From: Pseudomonas denitrificans (nom. rej.)
GTDB taxonomy: Bacteria > Pseudomonadota > Gammaproteobacteria > Pseudomonadales > Pseudomonadaceae
Direction of reading: 5' to 3'
Length of the DNA: 64,000 bases
Assembly (NCBI RefSeq): GCF_008807415.1
Contig: NZ_CP043626.1
Location: 2,232,001-2,296,000 of the forward strand
Part shown: positions 54,416 to 64,000 of the stretch, piece after piece
How the letters are laid out: every line of letters begins with the position of its first letter
How positions within the stretch are numbered: the first letter of the stretch is position 1
The notes under the pieces: generated by a model
What the model was told of the DNA's origin: nothing
The model's input: the letters and a program-made list of their open reading frames with translations, nothing else
The model's database searches: none
Program-made: the position numbers and the translations under genes

Positions 54416-56564
54416 GGACGGCTCCTTCCTGTCCGGGAATCTGTACGGTGCGGTCCTTGACGATCTGGTCCAGGGCGCCGTCCATCACCACCTTGCCCTG
54501 GCTGAGCACCACGGCACGGGTGGCCACGGCGAGCATGGTCTTCTTGTGCGTGGTCATCACCAGGGTGCGGCCTTCCAGCCAACGCTGCAGGTAGCCGATG
54601 ACGTGCAGCTCGGTGCTCTGGTCGAAGGTCGCGGTGGGCTCGTCGAGCAGCACCACGGGCGGGTCCTGCAGCAGCACGCGGGCCAGCCCCACGGCCTGGC
54701 GCTGACCGCCGGAAAGGCTGCCGTTGCCCAGCAGCGGCAGGTCCAGCCCCAGCGGGTGCGAGCGGACGAAGTCACCCAGGCCGACGCCATCCAGCGCCTC
54801 GAACATCTCGTCATCGCTGATCGCCGCGCCTTCCAGGTTGAGGTTGTCGCGCAGGGTGCCGTAGAACAGCGCGACATCCTGCGGCAGGTAGCCGATGTGA
54901 CGGCGCCGGTCGGAAGGGTCGATCTGCGCGATGGCCACGTCGTCCAGCAGCAGACGCCCGGATTGCGCGTCGTACAACCCGGCCAGCAGGCGCAGCAGGG
55001 TCGACTTGCCGGCGCCGTTGCCGCCCAGCAGCGCAACGCGCTCGCCGGGGCGGATCTCCAGCGCAGCGATGTCCACCGCCGGCGGGTTCTCGCCGTGGGC
55101 CAGCTTCAACGCCTCCAGGCGGTAGTGCCCGGCGAGGCGCTCCTTGCGCACGAAGCGCTTGTCCTGCGGGCGCTCCATGGGCGCCTTCATCAGCTGGTCG
55201 AGCCCTTCCATGGCGACCCGGGTGTGCTGCCAGCGACCGAGGATGCCGGCGGCCTGGGACAGCGGCGCCACCGCACGAGCGGCAAGGATGGAACAGGCCA
55301 CCAGCGCGCCGACACTCAGTTCGCCGGCACTGATGCGGTACACGCCGAACACCACCACGCCGATGTAGCACAACTGCTGCACGATGCTCGCGCCATAGGA
55401 CAGCGCCGTGGTCAGCGTATGCGTGCGCATGGCATTGCCGGCCAGTTGCGCGGTGAGGTTTTCCCAGAGGTGCAGGCAGCGACCCTCGGCGCGGGTGGCC
55501 TTGACCGACTCGAGGTTCTCGATGGATTCGAGCAGGATGCCGTTCTTCACCGCGCCCTCTCGCAGGTTCTCCCGCGACAGCCGCGCCAGCACGCCCTGGC
55601 AGAACAGTCCGGGAATCAACATCAGCAATGCCGCCACCGCCGGCACCCAGACCAGGTGCCCGCCGATCAGCGCAATGATCAACAGGAACAGCAGCACGAA
55701 CGGCAGGTCGCTGATCATCGCCGCACTGGAGGCGGTGAAGAATTCACGCACGCCCTCGAACTCGCGCACCTGCGTACTGAAGGCGCCCACCGAACCGGGC
55801 TTGGCCGCCAACCGGGTGTTGAGCACGCGCTCGAACAGGAGCGTGGAAAGCTGCAGGTCGATGCGCTTGCCCATGGTGGTCAGCAGGTGCCCGCGCAACC
55901 CGCGGATCACGCCTTCCAGCACGATGGCCAGGCCCACGCCGCTGGCGAGGATCCACAGGGTGTCCATGGCCGCGTTGGGCACCACGCGGTCATACACCTG
56001 CATGGCGAACAGCGCCGAAGCAATCGCTAGCAGGTTCGCCATCATCGCCGCCATGGCGACTTCGAAATAGGAACGCCAGAGCCGCTTCAGCGGGCCGAAG
56101 AACCAGTGGTCCGGCTCACGCCTGGCGAAGTCGCCGACGCGCCCGTCCGCCCGGTAACGGCACTTGGCGAAGATCGCCACGCCGCTGTAGCGATGCTCCA
56201 GTTCGGCCCGCGCAATCCGCTCGACGCCGCCATCACTGTGCGGCACCAGCACGCTGGCGGTCTGCTCATCCTGCTCGCAGAGCACCAGGGTGCCGCCGTC
56301 TTCGAGCAGCAGCAGCGCCGGCAGCAGGTAGTTATCCATCTTCGCCAGGGCCAGGCGATCGACCCGCGCGACTATGTCCGCGCGGCGCAAGGCGCGGGGC
56401 ACAAAACGCAGCGGCAGGCGGCCCTGGTGCAGCGGCATGCCCTCCCCCAGCTCGGCCACGCCCAGTGGCCGGCCCAACTGCCGGCAGAGCAGCGAAAGGC
56501 CCTGGCGCAGGGGATCGGTCTCGGCTTCGTGATCCGCCAGCAGAACCACATTCTCGGCGTTCAT
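54405..56564 (-). CDS. bapC: Type I secretion ABC exporter with degenerate C39-like domain (LapB-like)
   Basis: This 719-aa exporter has an N-terminal C39 peptidase-like domain (residues 1-150) without the catalytic Cys, so it recognises but does not cleave its substrate; a six-helix membrane domain (about 165-450); and a nucleotide-binding domain with Walker A GGNGAGKST, signature LSGGQRQ and Walker B VVLLDEP. It powers secretion of the adjacent giant adhesin. Start overlaps the tolC-like stop by one base; its stop overlaps the fusion-protein gene. Corresponds by order to PA1876 (BapC). Confidence 0.9.
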   Translation of the reverse strand: MNAENVVLLADHEAETDPLRQGLSLLCRQLGRPLGVAELGEGMPLHQGRLPLRFVPRALRRADIVARVDRLALAKMDNYLLPALLLLEDGGTLVLCEQDEQTASVLVPHSDGGVERIARAELEHRYSGVAIFAKCRYRADGRVGDFARREPDHWFFGPLKRLWRSYFEVAMAAMMANLLAIASALFAMQVYDRVVPNAAMDTLWILASGVGLAIVLEGVIRGLRGHLLTTMGKRIDLQLSTLLFERVLNTRLAAKPGSVGAFSTQVREFEGVREFFTASSAAMISDLPFVLLFLLIIALIGGHLVWVPAVAALLMLIPGLFCQGVLARLSRENLREGAVKNGILLESIENLESVKATRAEGRCLHLWENLTAQLAGNAMRTHTLTTALSYGASIVQQLCYIGVVVFGVYRISAGELSVGALVACSILAARAVAPLSQAAGILGRWQHTRVAMEGLDQLMKAPMERPQDKRFVRKERLAGHYRLEALKLAHGENPPAVDIAALEIRPGERVALLGGNGAGKSTLLRLLAGLYDAQSGRLLLDDVAIAQIDPSDRRRHIGYLPQDVALFYGTLRDNLNLEGAAISDDEMFEALDGVGLGDFVRSHPLGLDLPLLGNGSLSGGQRQAVGLARVLLQDPPVVLLDEPTATFDQSTELHVIGYLQRWLEGRTLVMTTHKKTMLAVATRAVVLSQGKVVMDGALDQIVKDRTVQIPGQEGAVHGQ

Positions 56565-57808
56565 CAGGAGGCTCCCGGGGCCAGGTGGTTTTCCAGCAGC
56601 GGCCCGAGCAGGCCGATCTGCGCGGCGGCACGGTACTCCACGCGCTTGCGCTCGAAGCGCAGGTTGGCCAGTTGGCGCTCGGCCTCGAAGCGCTCGCGCT
56701 GCACATTGAGCAGGTCGATCACGTCGCGCCGGCCGACCTCGAACTGGTCCCGGTAGACGCCACTGACCTGCTCCGATTCGCGCACCTGCTGTACCAGCGA
56801 ATCCTGCCGCCAGCGCAGGGTGTCGTCGGTGTCGAAGAGGGTCTGCAGCTTGCGCTTGATATCGCGCTGCATGGCGTCGCGGGTCCAGCGGGTGGACTCC
56901 AGGTGCTGCTGGGCGGCGGTGGGGCGGCGGAAGTTGGACAGACCTTCGAAGGTATCCATGCGCAGGCGCAGCGACACCACCGAGTCGTTTTCCAGGTGCC
57001 CGCCGATCTCCCGGCGCAGCGACGAGGCCTCCAGGTTCACCTGCGGCAGCAGCGAGGCCTTGCTCTCGCGCAGCTTGGCCTCGGCCACTTCGGCGTCCTC
57101 GGCGGCCTTGCGGTAGAGCGGGCTGTCGACGATCAAGCGATTCATGTCGGTACCGACCAGGTAGCGTTGCATGGACAGGGGCTCCGGTTCGGCGAGGTCG
57201 GCCGGCGGCTTGCCGACCAGCACCTCGTACTGGTTGCGCGCGTCCTGCAGGCTGCCCTTCTCCAGGGCCAGCTGTTCCTGGGCGCGGGATAGTTCGAGGT
57301 TGGCGCGGTCCAGCTCGCTGCGGTCGGAGTAACCGTCGCCGCCGCGCGCCTGGGTCATCTCGCGGATTTCGCCCAGGCGCTGGATGTGCTCGCGCACCGT
57401 CTCGATCCGAGCCTGGGCGGCGAGCACGTCGAGGTAGGTCTCGGTGATGTCCAGCGCCGCATCCTCGCGGCTCACCAGCGCGGTTTCATCCAGCTGGCGG
57501 TGAGTGGCCCTGGCGCTGTCCACCTTGCTCTTCATCTTGCCCCAGTCGTAGAGCATCTGGGACGCGGTGAGGTCGTAGACCACCTCGCCGAAGTCGAACT
57601 CGTTGGGCCCGCCGGACATGCTCACCTGCGGGTAGTAACCGCCCTTGCTGATCTCCACGTCGGTCTTGCCGCGCTCCGCTTCCGCCACCGCGGCGCGCAC
57701 TTCGGGATGGATGGCGAGGCCGGCGCGCACGGCCTCCTCCAGTGTCTGCCCATGGCCTGCCACGCTCACCAGCAGCAGGCCGTACAACCAGGCGTTGCGT
57801 TGCGTCAT
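56564..57808 (-). CDS. bapB: TolC family outer-membrane channel for type I secretion
   Basis: This is a 414-aa outer-membrane efflux protein with signal peptide (AWLYGLLLVSVAGHGQ) and two OEP repeats of long helices (TLEEAVRAGLAIHPEVRAAVAEAERGKTD..., ETYLDVLAAQARIETVREHIQ..., then the second repeat from residue about 215). It forms the exit duct of the BapA secretion system. It starts 15 nt downstream of the adhesin stop codon, so the four genes form one operon. By order it matches PA1875 (BapB). Confidence 0.9.
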   Translation of the reverse strand: MTQRNAWLYGLLLVSVAGHGQTLEEAVRAGLAIHPEVRAAVAEAERGKTDVEISKGGYYPQVSMSGGPNEFDFGEVVYDLTASQMLYDWGKMKSKVDSARATHRQLDETALVSREDAALDITETYLDVLAAQARIETVREHIQRLGEIREMTQARGGDGYSDRSELDRANLELSRAQEQLALEKGSLQDARNQYEVLVGKPPADLAEPEPLSMQRYLVGTDMNRLIVDSPLYRKAAEDAEVAEAKLRESKASLLPQVNLEASSLRREIGGHLENDSVVSLRLRMDTFEGLSNFRRPTAAQQHLESTRWTRDAMQRDIKRKLQTLFDTDDTLRWRQDSLVQQVRESEQVSGVYRDQFEVGRRDVIDLLNVQRERFEAERQLANLRFERKRVEYRAAAQIGLLGPLLENHLAPGAS

Positions 57809-57823
57809 GCAGTCTTTCCTTCT

Positions 57824-60800
57824 TCAGGACACGACGACGTGGACGGTGTTCTCCTCCACCAGCAGCGTGGTGTTGCCGAATGAATAGACGTCGTAGCTGA
57901 CGCCGCTGTGGACCTGGTTGGCCCCGGTATCCACCGCGCCCCTCACGGTGAGGGTGTCGTTGGTGTCGCCGGTGATCTGCAGGACGTTGTTGGCGTCGGT
58001 CACCGCATCGACCTGCGCCGCGGTGAGAGTCAGGCTGCTGGGCGCGGCGTCGCCCTTGCCCAGGCTGATCCGCTCGATGTTGGTCATGGTCCCGGTGAAC
58101 AGCGAGCCGTAGGTGAGGTTGATGCCGCTGTCGAGCATCACCGTGTCGAAGCCGGCGCCGCCGTCGACGCTCTTGAAGGTGGTCGACTGCAACTGGATGG
58201 TGTCGTTGCCATCGCCCGCCTGCACGATGTCGCCCGTGCCCAGGCTGCCGCCGGCGATGGCCGTGCCGCTGAGGCCCAGCACCGGCGGCAGCAGCCCGAC
58301 GGCGAGGCCGAGGTTGCCGATGGTGACGGTGTTCTGGGTCAGCACGTTCTCCAGGTTGATGCCCACCAGGTTGCCGACGTTGCCTGCCGCATCACGGGCG
58401 CCGACGGTGACATTGGCGTCCAGCAGCTGGTCCCAGCTCATGGCGGTGGCCAGGCCGCTCAGCAGGTCCAGCGAAGCGAGCCCGGCGTTGCTTGCCGAGA
58501 CTTCCGTATGCGACACCAGCCCGAGCAGCTTGGCATCCACCAGCAGGCTGCTGCTGGGCTCGGCGCCGATGGTCAGCAGGTTGCCCACCAGTGACAGCAC
58601 CGGGTTGGCCGGCGCGATGGTGTCGAGGGTGAAGTTCGCCGGGGTCGCTGTCAGCCCGCCGTTGACGTCGGCAGTGACGGTCGCCGCGCCCTGCGGGATC
58701 GCCGCCACGCCGGCCGCCGGGAGCATGCTCACCAGCACAACGCCAGCGGTGATTTCCGCCGCCGTGAGCACATGGGCCTGGCTGAAGGTATAGCCGCCGG
58801 GGCCGTTGTAGCGCAGGGTCAGGGTCTGCCCGGCGCGGGCGCCGGCCGTCAGGCCCACACGCACCTGGATACCGTCGGCCAGCTCGGCCTTGTTGATGTA
58901 ACCGTCGGCGGCTTCGGCGATGGTCAGTACCGGTCGCGTGAGGTCTGGCGCCTGCACCTGGATGGTGGCCCCGGCATTGCCGGCAGCATCCACCGCGTTG
59001 ACCGTCAGCAGCTGCCCCGCCGTCAGCGCCGGGCTGAGGTTGACGGTGAAGTTGCCGCTGCCGTTGGCCTGCACCGTAATCGGGTTGGCCGCGTCGCCAT
59101 TGATGATCACCTTCACCGTGCTGTTGGCCTCGGCGATACCGGTGAGCACCGTGCCATTGGCGGAAACGCTCAGGCCGCTGGGTGCGACCGGCGCCACGCT
59201 ATCGACGCCAATGGTGGTCGCCACGCTGGTGTTGCCGGCGGCGTCCTTGGCCGTGACGCTGACCTGGGTGTTGTTCGCCAGCGGGCTGCCGGGGGTGAAG
59301 CTCCAGTTGCCGGTGGCATCGGCGGTGACCTGGGCGATGATGGCGCCACCGACCTTGAGAATCACCGTCGAGCCGATCTCTGCCGTGCCACTGAGGACCG
59401 TGCCATTGCTCGGCGCGACAACCGGCGCGGTCGGCGCCACGGCATCCACCGTGACGCTGGCGGCGACGCTGGTATTGCCCACGGCATCCTTGGCCACCAC
59501 GCTGACCTGCACACCGTTAGCCAGCGCCACGCCGGGGGCGAAGCTCCACTGGCCCTGGGCATTGGCGGTGACCTGGCCGATGACGTTGCCGCCCACGCTG
59601 AGTACCAGCGTGGAACCGGCCTCGGCAGTACCGGCCAGCAGCGCGCCGTTGCTCGGGCTGACCACCGGCAGCGCGGGTGGCAGCGCATCCACCGTGGTGG
59701 TGGCGGCAATCAGGCTGACGTTGCCGGCAGCGTCCTTGGCCACCGCGCTGACTACCACGCCATTGCCCACCGGGGTGGTCGGGTTGAAGGTCCAGATACC
59801 ACTGGCATTGGCCGTGACCTGGCCGAGCAGAGCGCCATTGGCGCCGCTGATGATCACCGTCGAATTGGCTTCGGCGGTGCCGGTGAAAGTGACGCCGTTG
59901 CTGGCGGCGATGGTCGGCGTATTGGGTGCGACACTGTCCACGGTAACGCTCGCCGCGACGCTGGTATTGCCCGTCGCATCCCTGGCCACCACGCTGACCT
60001 GCACGCCGTTGGCCAGGGGTATACCGGGGCTGTAGGTCCAGTGCCCGGAGCCGTCGGCAACGACCTGGGCGATGGGCGCGCCAGCCACGCTGAGCACCAC
60101 CGTGGCGCCCGCTTCCGCCGTGCCGGCAAGCACGCTGCCATTGCTCGGCGAGACCACCGGCACGTTCGGCGCTACCGCATCGACCACCACGGTGGCGACG
60201 CCGCTGAGGTTGTTGCTGGCATCGCGGGCCACTGCGTTGATCACGGTACCGTCGACCAGCGGCGTGCCCGGGGTGAAGCTCCAGTTGCCGTTGACATCGG
60301 CACTGACCTGGCCAATGGGCAAGCCGCCGGTGGTGGTCAGGAGGATGGTGGCGTTGGCTTCGGCCGTGCCGCTGATGACCGTGCCGTTGCTCGGGGTGAT
60401 GACCGGGACCGCAGGCAGGCTCGCGTCGATGACGACGCTGGTCGTCAGGCTGACGTTGCCGACCGCGTCGCGAGCGCTGATCACCACTTCCAGGCCGTCG
60501 GCCAGCGGCGAGTCCGGGACATAGTGCCAGTTGCCGTTGGCATCGGCCTGGGCCGAACCGATCAGGTTGCCCAGGCCATCGCGCAGGAGGACCGTCGCGT
60601 TGGCTTCGGCAGTACCCGCCAGCACGGCGCCATCGCTGGGCGTTACGGTGGGCGCCAGCGGCGCCAGGGCATCGATGGTGACACTGACGCTCGCGCTCAG
60701 GTTGCCAGTGGCATCTACCGTCACGGCGTCCACGACCGTACCGTTGGCCAGCGCCGAGGGCACCGGGAATGACCAGGTGCCGTCACCTTGCACCGCCACC

Positions 60801-63800
60801 CGCGCCAGCTCCACGCCATCCACGCTGAGCACCACGGTCACGCCCAGTTCGGCAGTGCCGCTGAGCAGCGTGCCATTGCTGGGGTCGATCACCGGCGGCT
60901 CGGGCGCCTGGCTATCGACCACCGTGGAAGCGGACCCGCTGGTGTTGCCGGCGGCGTCCTGGGCCACGGCGGTGACTGCAGTGCCGTTGGCCAGCGCCGG
61001 GCTGGGGGTGAATGCCCAGTCGCCGCTGCCGTTGGCCTGGGTGGTGCCGATGAGGTTGCCGTTGCCGTCGGTGAGGACAACGGTGGCATTGGCCTCGGCG
61101 GTACCGACCAGTTCGGTGCCGTTGCTGGGTTCGATGGTCGGCGGCGGCGGTGCGACGTTGTCGACCGTGGTGCTGACCGAGCCGCTGGTGTTGCCGACCG
61201 CATCGCGGGTGGCGGCCTGGATGACCACGCCATTGCCCAGCGGCGTGGCCGGGTCGAAGGACCAGTTGCCGGCGCCGTCGGCGACGGTGGTGCCGATGGG
61301 ATTGCCGCCGCCATCGGTGAGCACCACGGTGACGCCGGCCGTGGCGGTACCGGTGATGTGCACGCCATCGCTCGGATCGATGGTCGGGCTGGCCGGCGCC
61401 ACGGCGTCCACCGTGGTGCTGGCAGAACCACTGGTGTTGCCCGCGGCGTCCTGCGCCACGACGTTGACCACGGTGCCATCGGGCAGAGGGACACCCGGCG
61501 CGAAGGACCACTCCCCGGAGCCATTGGCCGTGACCTGGGCGATGGGGTTGCCGTTGCCATCGGTGAGGATGACCGTGGCGTCTGCCTCGGCAGTGCCCGT
61601 GAGCAGCGCGCCGTTGCTGGCATTGATGGTTGGGATGGGCGGCGCCAGGTTGTCCACCGTGGTGGTGGCCGCGACGCTGGTGTTGCCGGTGGCATCCCTG
61701 GCCACGGCATTGACCACAGTGCCATCGGCCAGCGCTGTGCCAGGGGTGAAGGTCCAGTTGCCGCTGCCATTGGCGGTGGTCTGGCCGATCACGTTGCCGT
61801 TGCCGTCGGTGAGCAGCACGGTGGCATTGTTCTCCGCCGTACCGTGCAGTTCGGTGCCATTGCTCGCCGCGATGGTCGGTGCGACGGGTGCGACCGAGTC
61901 CACCGTGGTGCTGACACTGTTGCTGGTGTTGCCGGCGGCGTCCTTCGCCACCGCATTGACCACCGAGCCATCGGCCAGAGCCGGGCTTACGGCCAGGCTC
62001 CAGGCGCCATTGGCGTCGGCGCGCACCTGACCGATGGCGTTGCCGCCGCCGTCGGTCAGCAGCACCAGCGCATTGGCTTCGGCGGTGCCAGTGAGCAGCG
62101 TGCCGTTGCTGAGGTTGATGGTCGGGTCGGCCGGCGCGGTGGTGTCCACCGTGGTGCTGACCGAGGAACTCTGGTTGCCGGCCGCATCCACCGAAACGGC
62201 GTTGACCGTGGTGCCGTTGGGCAGAGCCGGCGATGGCGTGTAGGTCCACTTGCCGTTGCCATCGACGCCGACCTGGGCAATCGGATTGCCGTTGCCATCG
62301 GTGAGCACGATGCTCGCCCCGGCCTCGCCGGTGCCGCTGAGCACGTTGCCGTTGCTGGGCAGGATGCTCGGCGTGGTCGGCGCGGTGGTGTCGACCACCG
62401 TGTTGACCACGCTACTGGTGTTGCCGGCGGCATCCTGGGCCACGGCATTCACCGTGGTGCCACCCACCAGCGGCGGGTTGGGGGTGAAACTCCACTGCCC
62501 GGTGGTGGCATCGGCGACGACCTGGCCGAGGGGACTGCCGTTGCCGTCGGTGAGGAGCAACGTGGCGCCCGGCTCGGCGCTGCCGGTCACCACGTTGCCA
62601 TTACTGGCGTTGATGGTCGGGGCGATGGGCGCCACCGCATCCACCGTGGTGCTGGCGGACGCGCTGGCGTTGCCGGCGGCATCCTGCGCGACGACATTGA
62701 CCACCGTGCCGTTGGCCAGCGGCGCAACGGGGGAGAAGCTCCAGTGCCCGGTGCCATCGGCGGTGGTCTGCCCCACGGGGTTGCCGTTGCCATCGGCGAG
62801 GATCACCGTGCTGCCGGCCTCGGCGGTGCCGCTGAACTCGGTGCCGTTGCTCGGGACAATGGTCGGCGTATCGGGCGCCAGGGCATCGATGGTGATGGCA
62901 CTGACGCCACTGGTGCGGCCCTCGACCACGGCCACGGCCACCACTTCGGTGCCATTGGCCAGGGGCAAGCCGGGTTCATAGCTCCATTGGCCGCTGATGG
63001 GGTCCGCAGTGACGCGGGTGATCTCGTTGCCGTTGCCATCGCTCAGCACGACCTCCGCGCCGGGCACGGCGGTGCCGGAGATCACACTGCCATTGCTGGC
63101 ATTGATGATCGGCGCGTCAGGCAGGGTGTTGTCGACCACCACGCTCTGCAACGGTCCCTGGTTGCCCGCCGCGTCACGCGCTACGGCGTTTACCGTGGTG
63201 CCGTCGGGCAACGGGCTGGCCGGCGTGAGGCTCCAGTGGCCGTTGGCGTCGGCGATGGCCGTTCCCAGCGGGTTGCCGCTGCCGTCGCTGAGCAGCACGG
63301 TGCTGCCGGCCTCTGCGGTCCCCGACAGCAAGGCGCCGTTGGTGGCGTTGATGACGGGCTGCCCCGGCGGCACCGCGTCGATGGTGACTGCGGTCGGCTG
63401 GCTGATGTTGCCCGCTGCATCGCGCGCGGCAACCTGCAGTACTTCCCCGTCGCCGACGGCGCTCGTTGGAGTGATGCTCCACTGCCCCGTCACCGGGTCG
63501 GCGGTCGCGCTGCCCAGCTCGACGCCGCCACGGCTGATGGTCACGGTACTGCCGGGCTCTGCGGTGCCCGTGAGCACGCTGCCGTTGCTCGCCGCAACCA
63601 CAGGCGCCGCCGGCGGCGTGGCATCGATGAGGATGCTCGCCACCGAGCTGGCGTTACCGGCGGCGTCCTGGGCGATCACGTCGATCTTCGTTCCGTCGGC
63701 CAGCGGCGGGTTCGGGGTGAAGGTCCAGTTGCCGTCCGGGTCGGTGGTGGCCTGGCCGATCAGTACGTTGTTGGCGTACACGAGGGTGATGGTGCTGGCG

Positions 63801-64000
63801 ATCTCGGAGGTCCCGGTGATCAGCGTACCGTTGCTCGGGTCGATGCTCGGCGCCAGCGGTGCGGAAGCGTCCACCACCACGCTGTCGCTGCCACTGGTGT
63901 TGCCAGCGGCGTCCTGGGCAACCGCGCTGACCGTCACGCCATTGCCCACCGGGGTGGTCGCGGTAAAGCTCCAGCGGCCTTCGGCATCCACCAGGGCGCG
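57824..64000 (-). CDS. bapA: Giant BapA-type adhesin with Ig-like repeats (5' end outside window)
   Basis: This is the C-terminal 2,058 residues of a very large secreted biofilm adhesin; the reading frame is open through the window edge. It consists of 20 Ig-like repeats of about 84 residues (consensus P.I.PSNGT.LSGTAEA.ATVVLTDG.GNPIGQV.AD..G.WSFTP..PL.NGT.V.AVA.DAAGNTS..), then degenerate domains, then RTX-like nonapeptides (GDGNDTIQL, DGGAGFDTVML) and a C-terminal type I signal ending TTLLVEENTVHVVVS. There is no cleavage or anchor site in view. Secretion by the bapBCD genes immediately downstream is expected. It corresponds to PA1874 of P. aeruginosa; the repeat number is strain-variable in such proteins. 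Confidence 0.92.
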   Translation of the reverse strand, partial: RALVDAEGRWSFTATTPVGNGVTVSAVAQDAAGNTSGSDSVVVDASAPLAPSIDPSNGTLITGTSEIASTITLVYANNVLIGQATTDPDGNWTFTPNPPLADGTKIDVIAQDAAGNASSVASILIDATPPAAPVVAASNGSVLTGTAEPGSTVTISRGGVELGSATADPVTGQWSITPTSAVGDGEVLQVAARDAAGNISQPTAVTIDAVPPGQPVINATNGALLSGTAEAGSTVLLSDGSGNPLGTAIADANGHWSLTPASPLPDGTTVNAVARDAAGNQGPLQSVVVDNTLPDAPIINASNGSVISGTAVPGAEVVLSDGNGNEITRVTADPISGQWSYEPGLPLANGTEVVAVAVVEGRTSGVSAITIDALAPDTPTIVPSNGTEFSGTAEAGSTVILADGNGNPVGQTTADGTGHWSFSPVAPLANGTVVNVVAQDAAGNASASASTTVDAVAPIAPTINASNGNVVTGSAEPGATLLLTDGNGSPLGQVVADATTGQWSFTPNPPLVGGTTVNAVAQDAAGNTSSVVNTVVDTTAPTTPSILPSNGNVLSGTGEAGASIVLTDGNGNPIAQVGVDGNGKWTYTPSPALPNGTTVNAVSVDAAGNQSSSVSTTVDTTAPADPTINLSNGTLLTGTAEANALVLLTDGGGNAIGQVRADANGAWSLAVSPALADGSVVNAVAKDAAGNTSNSVSTTVDSVAPVAPTIAASNGTELHGTAENNATVLLTDGNGNVIGQTTANGSGNWTFTPGTALADGTVVNAVARDATGNTSVAATTTVDNLAPPIPTINASNGALLTGTAEADATVILTDGNGNPIAQVTANGSGEWSFAPGVPLPDGTVVNVVAQDAAGNTSGSASTTVDAVAPASPTIDPSDGVHITGTATAGVTVVLTDGGGNPIGTTVADGAGNWSFDPATPLGNGVVIQAATRDAVGNTSGSVSTTVDNVAPPPPTIEPSNGTELVGTAEANATVVLTDGNGNLIGTTQANGSGDWAFTPSPALANGTAVTAVAQDAAGNTSGSASTVVDSQAPEPPVIDPSNGTLLSGTAELGVTVVLSVDGVELARVAVQGDGTWSFPVPSALANGTVVDAVTVDATGNLSASVSVTIDALAPLAPTVTPSDGAVLAGTAEANATVLLRDGLGNLIGSAQADANGNWHYVPDSPLADGLEVVISARDAVGNVSLTTSVVIDASLPAVPVITPSNGTVISGTAEANATILLTTTGGLPIGQVSADVNGNWSFTPGTPLVDGTVINAVARDASNNLSGVATVVVDAVAPNVPVVSPSNGSVLAGTAEAGATVVLSVAGAPIAQVVADGSGHWTYSPGIPLANGVQVSVVARDATGNTSVAASVTVDSVAPNTPTIAASNGVTFTGTAEANSTVIISGANGALLGQVTANASGIWTFNPTTPVGNGVVVSAVAKDAAGNVSLIAATTTVDALPPALPVVSPSNGALLAGTAEAGSTLVLSVGGNVIGQVTANAQGQWSFAPGVALANGVQVSVVAKDAVGNTSVAASVTVDAVAPTAPVVAPSNGTVLSGTAEIGSTVILKVGGAIIAQVTADATGNWSFTPGSPLANNTQVSVTAKDAAGNTSVATTIGVDSVAPVAPSGLSVSANGTVLTGIAEANSTVKVIINGDAANPITVQANGSGNFTVNLSPALTAGQLLTVNAVDAAGNAGATIQVQAPDLTRPVLTIAEAADGYINKAELADGIQVRVGLTAGARAGQTLTLRYNGPGGYTFSQAHVLTAAEITAGVVLVSMLPAAGVAAIPQGAATVTADVNGGLTATPANFTLDTIAPANPVLSLVGNLLTIGAEPSSSLLVDAKLLGLVSHTEVSASNAGLASLDLLSGLATAMSWDQLLDANVTVGARDAAGNVGNLVGINLENVLTQNTVTIGNLGLAVGLLPPVLGLSGTAIAGGSLGTGDIVQAGDGNDTIQLQSTTFKSVDGGAGFDTVMLDSGINLTYGSLFTGTMTNIERISLGKGDAAPSSLTLTAAQVDAVTDANNVLQITGDTNDTLTVRGAVDTGANQVHSGVSYDVYSFGNTTLLVEENTVHVVVS
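59060..63990 (-). repeat. Array of 20 tandem ~250-bp coding repeats in bapA
   Basis: Twenty PSNG-type repeat starts can be counted from the left end of the known protein to the last (GLSVSANGTVLTGIAE), spaced about 84 codons. Neighbouring copies differ at many positions, so this is an old array with ongoing exchange rather than a fresh duplication, except for short identical stretches (for example DAAGNTSGSASTTVD). Confidence 0.85.

Noticed and set aside
58772..62981. Plus-strand long ORFs across the bapA repeats
   Set aside because: They simply repeat with the antisense of the Ig-like array and have no start signal or recognisable motif.
59060..63990. Regularly spaced repeats as a CRISPR array
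   Set aside because: Units are about 250 bp, coding and divergent; they are adhesin domains, not 28-37 bp direct repeats with spacers.

Overview
The window is GC-rich, densely coded chromosomal DNA from a Pseudomonas, most likely a relative of the P. aeruginosa / P. citronellolis / P. nitroreducens group. Evidence for this: a trifunctional PutA with its operator array; an arylsulfatase of 536 aa with the active-site Cys at 51 and a linked sulfate-ester ABC transporter; OprD-family porins; an orphan cbb3 subunit I of the CcoN4 type; a BapA-type giant adhesin with its type I secretion genes; Pseudomonas-restricted small DUF families; and Pseudomonas REP repeats. No tRNA, rRNA, CRISPR array, phage gene or IS element was found.

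Layout. 64-1606: a possible leader ORF, an MFS transporter and its terminator. 1725-10173: a guanidine-I (ykkC) riboswitch followed by a ten-gene, tightly packed plus-strand operon encoding an ABC importer, a membrane di-iron desaturase/hydroxylase, two SDRs, an EamA exporter, a creatininase homologue, a biuret-hydrolase-like cysteine hydrolase and an HRI1-like unknown protein. 10375-14700: putA and its regulatory region with five GTTGCA operators. 14713-20506: HxlR/GST divergent pair, an Old Yellow Enzyme, GNAT, DUF2388, DUF883, DUF1652 and other small Pseudomonas proteins. 20678-26097: ats sulfate-ester locus (atsA, atsC, atsB, divergent atsR-like binding protein). 26130-35653: several regulators (STAND/OmpR, GlxA type, two LysR, AraC), a YcaC-like hydrolase with DoxX and OprD partners, and an MFS transporter. 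36110-38836: type II P-type ATPase. 39127-47369: galactarate/glucarate catabolism (OprD porin, garD, gudP, semialdehyde dehydrogenase, kdgD, FadR-type regulator). 48335-52959: orphan ccoN with ccoQ-like gene, HPP-CBS protein, LysR, exported hypothetical. 53225-64000: bapD, bapC, bapB and the C-terminal 2,058 residues of bapA, whose 5' end lies outside the window.

The most interesting unit is the guanidine-riboswitch operon. Its enzymes differ from the known urea-carboxylase/carboxyguanidine-deiminase and guanidine-hydrolase routes. They could import and dismantle an N-substituted or cyclic guanidine (hydroxylation, oxidation, ring or amide hydrolysis), with guanidinium as the sensed signal. 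This pathway is inference.

A technical caveat affects the whole annotation. Nine genes are each broken by a net single-base change (one carries two), nearly all at short C or G runs, including housekeeping-like garD and the semialdehyde dehydrogenase. On both sides of each break the reading frame stays family-like, so base-calling or assembly indels are more likely than real decay. Repaired lengths are given in the entries.
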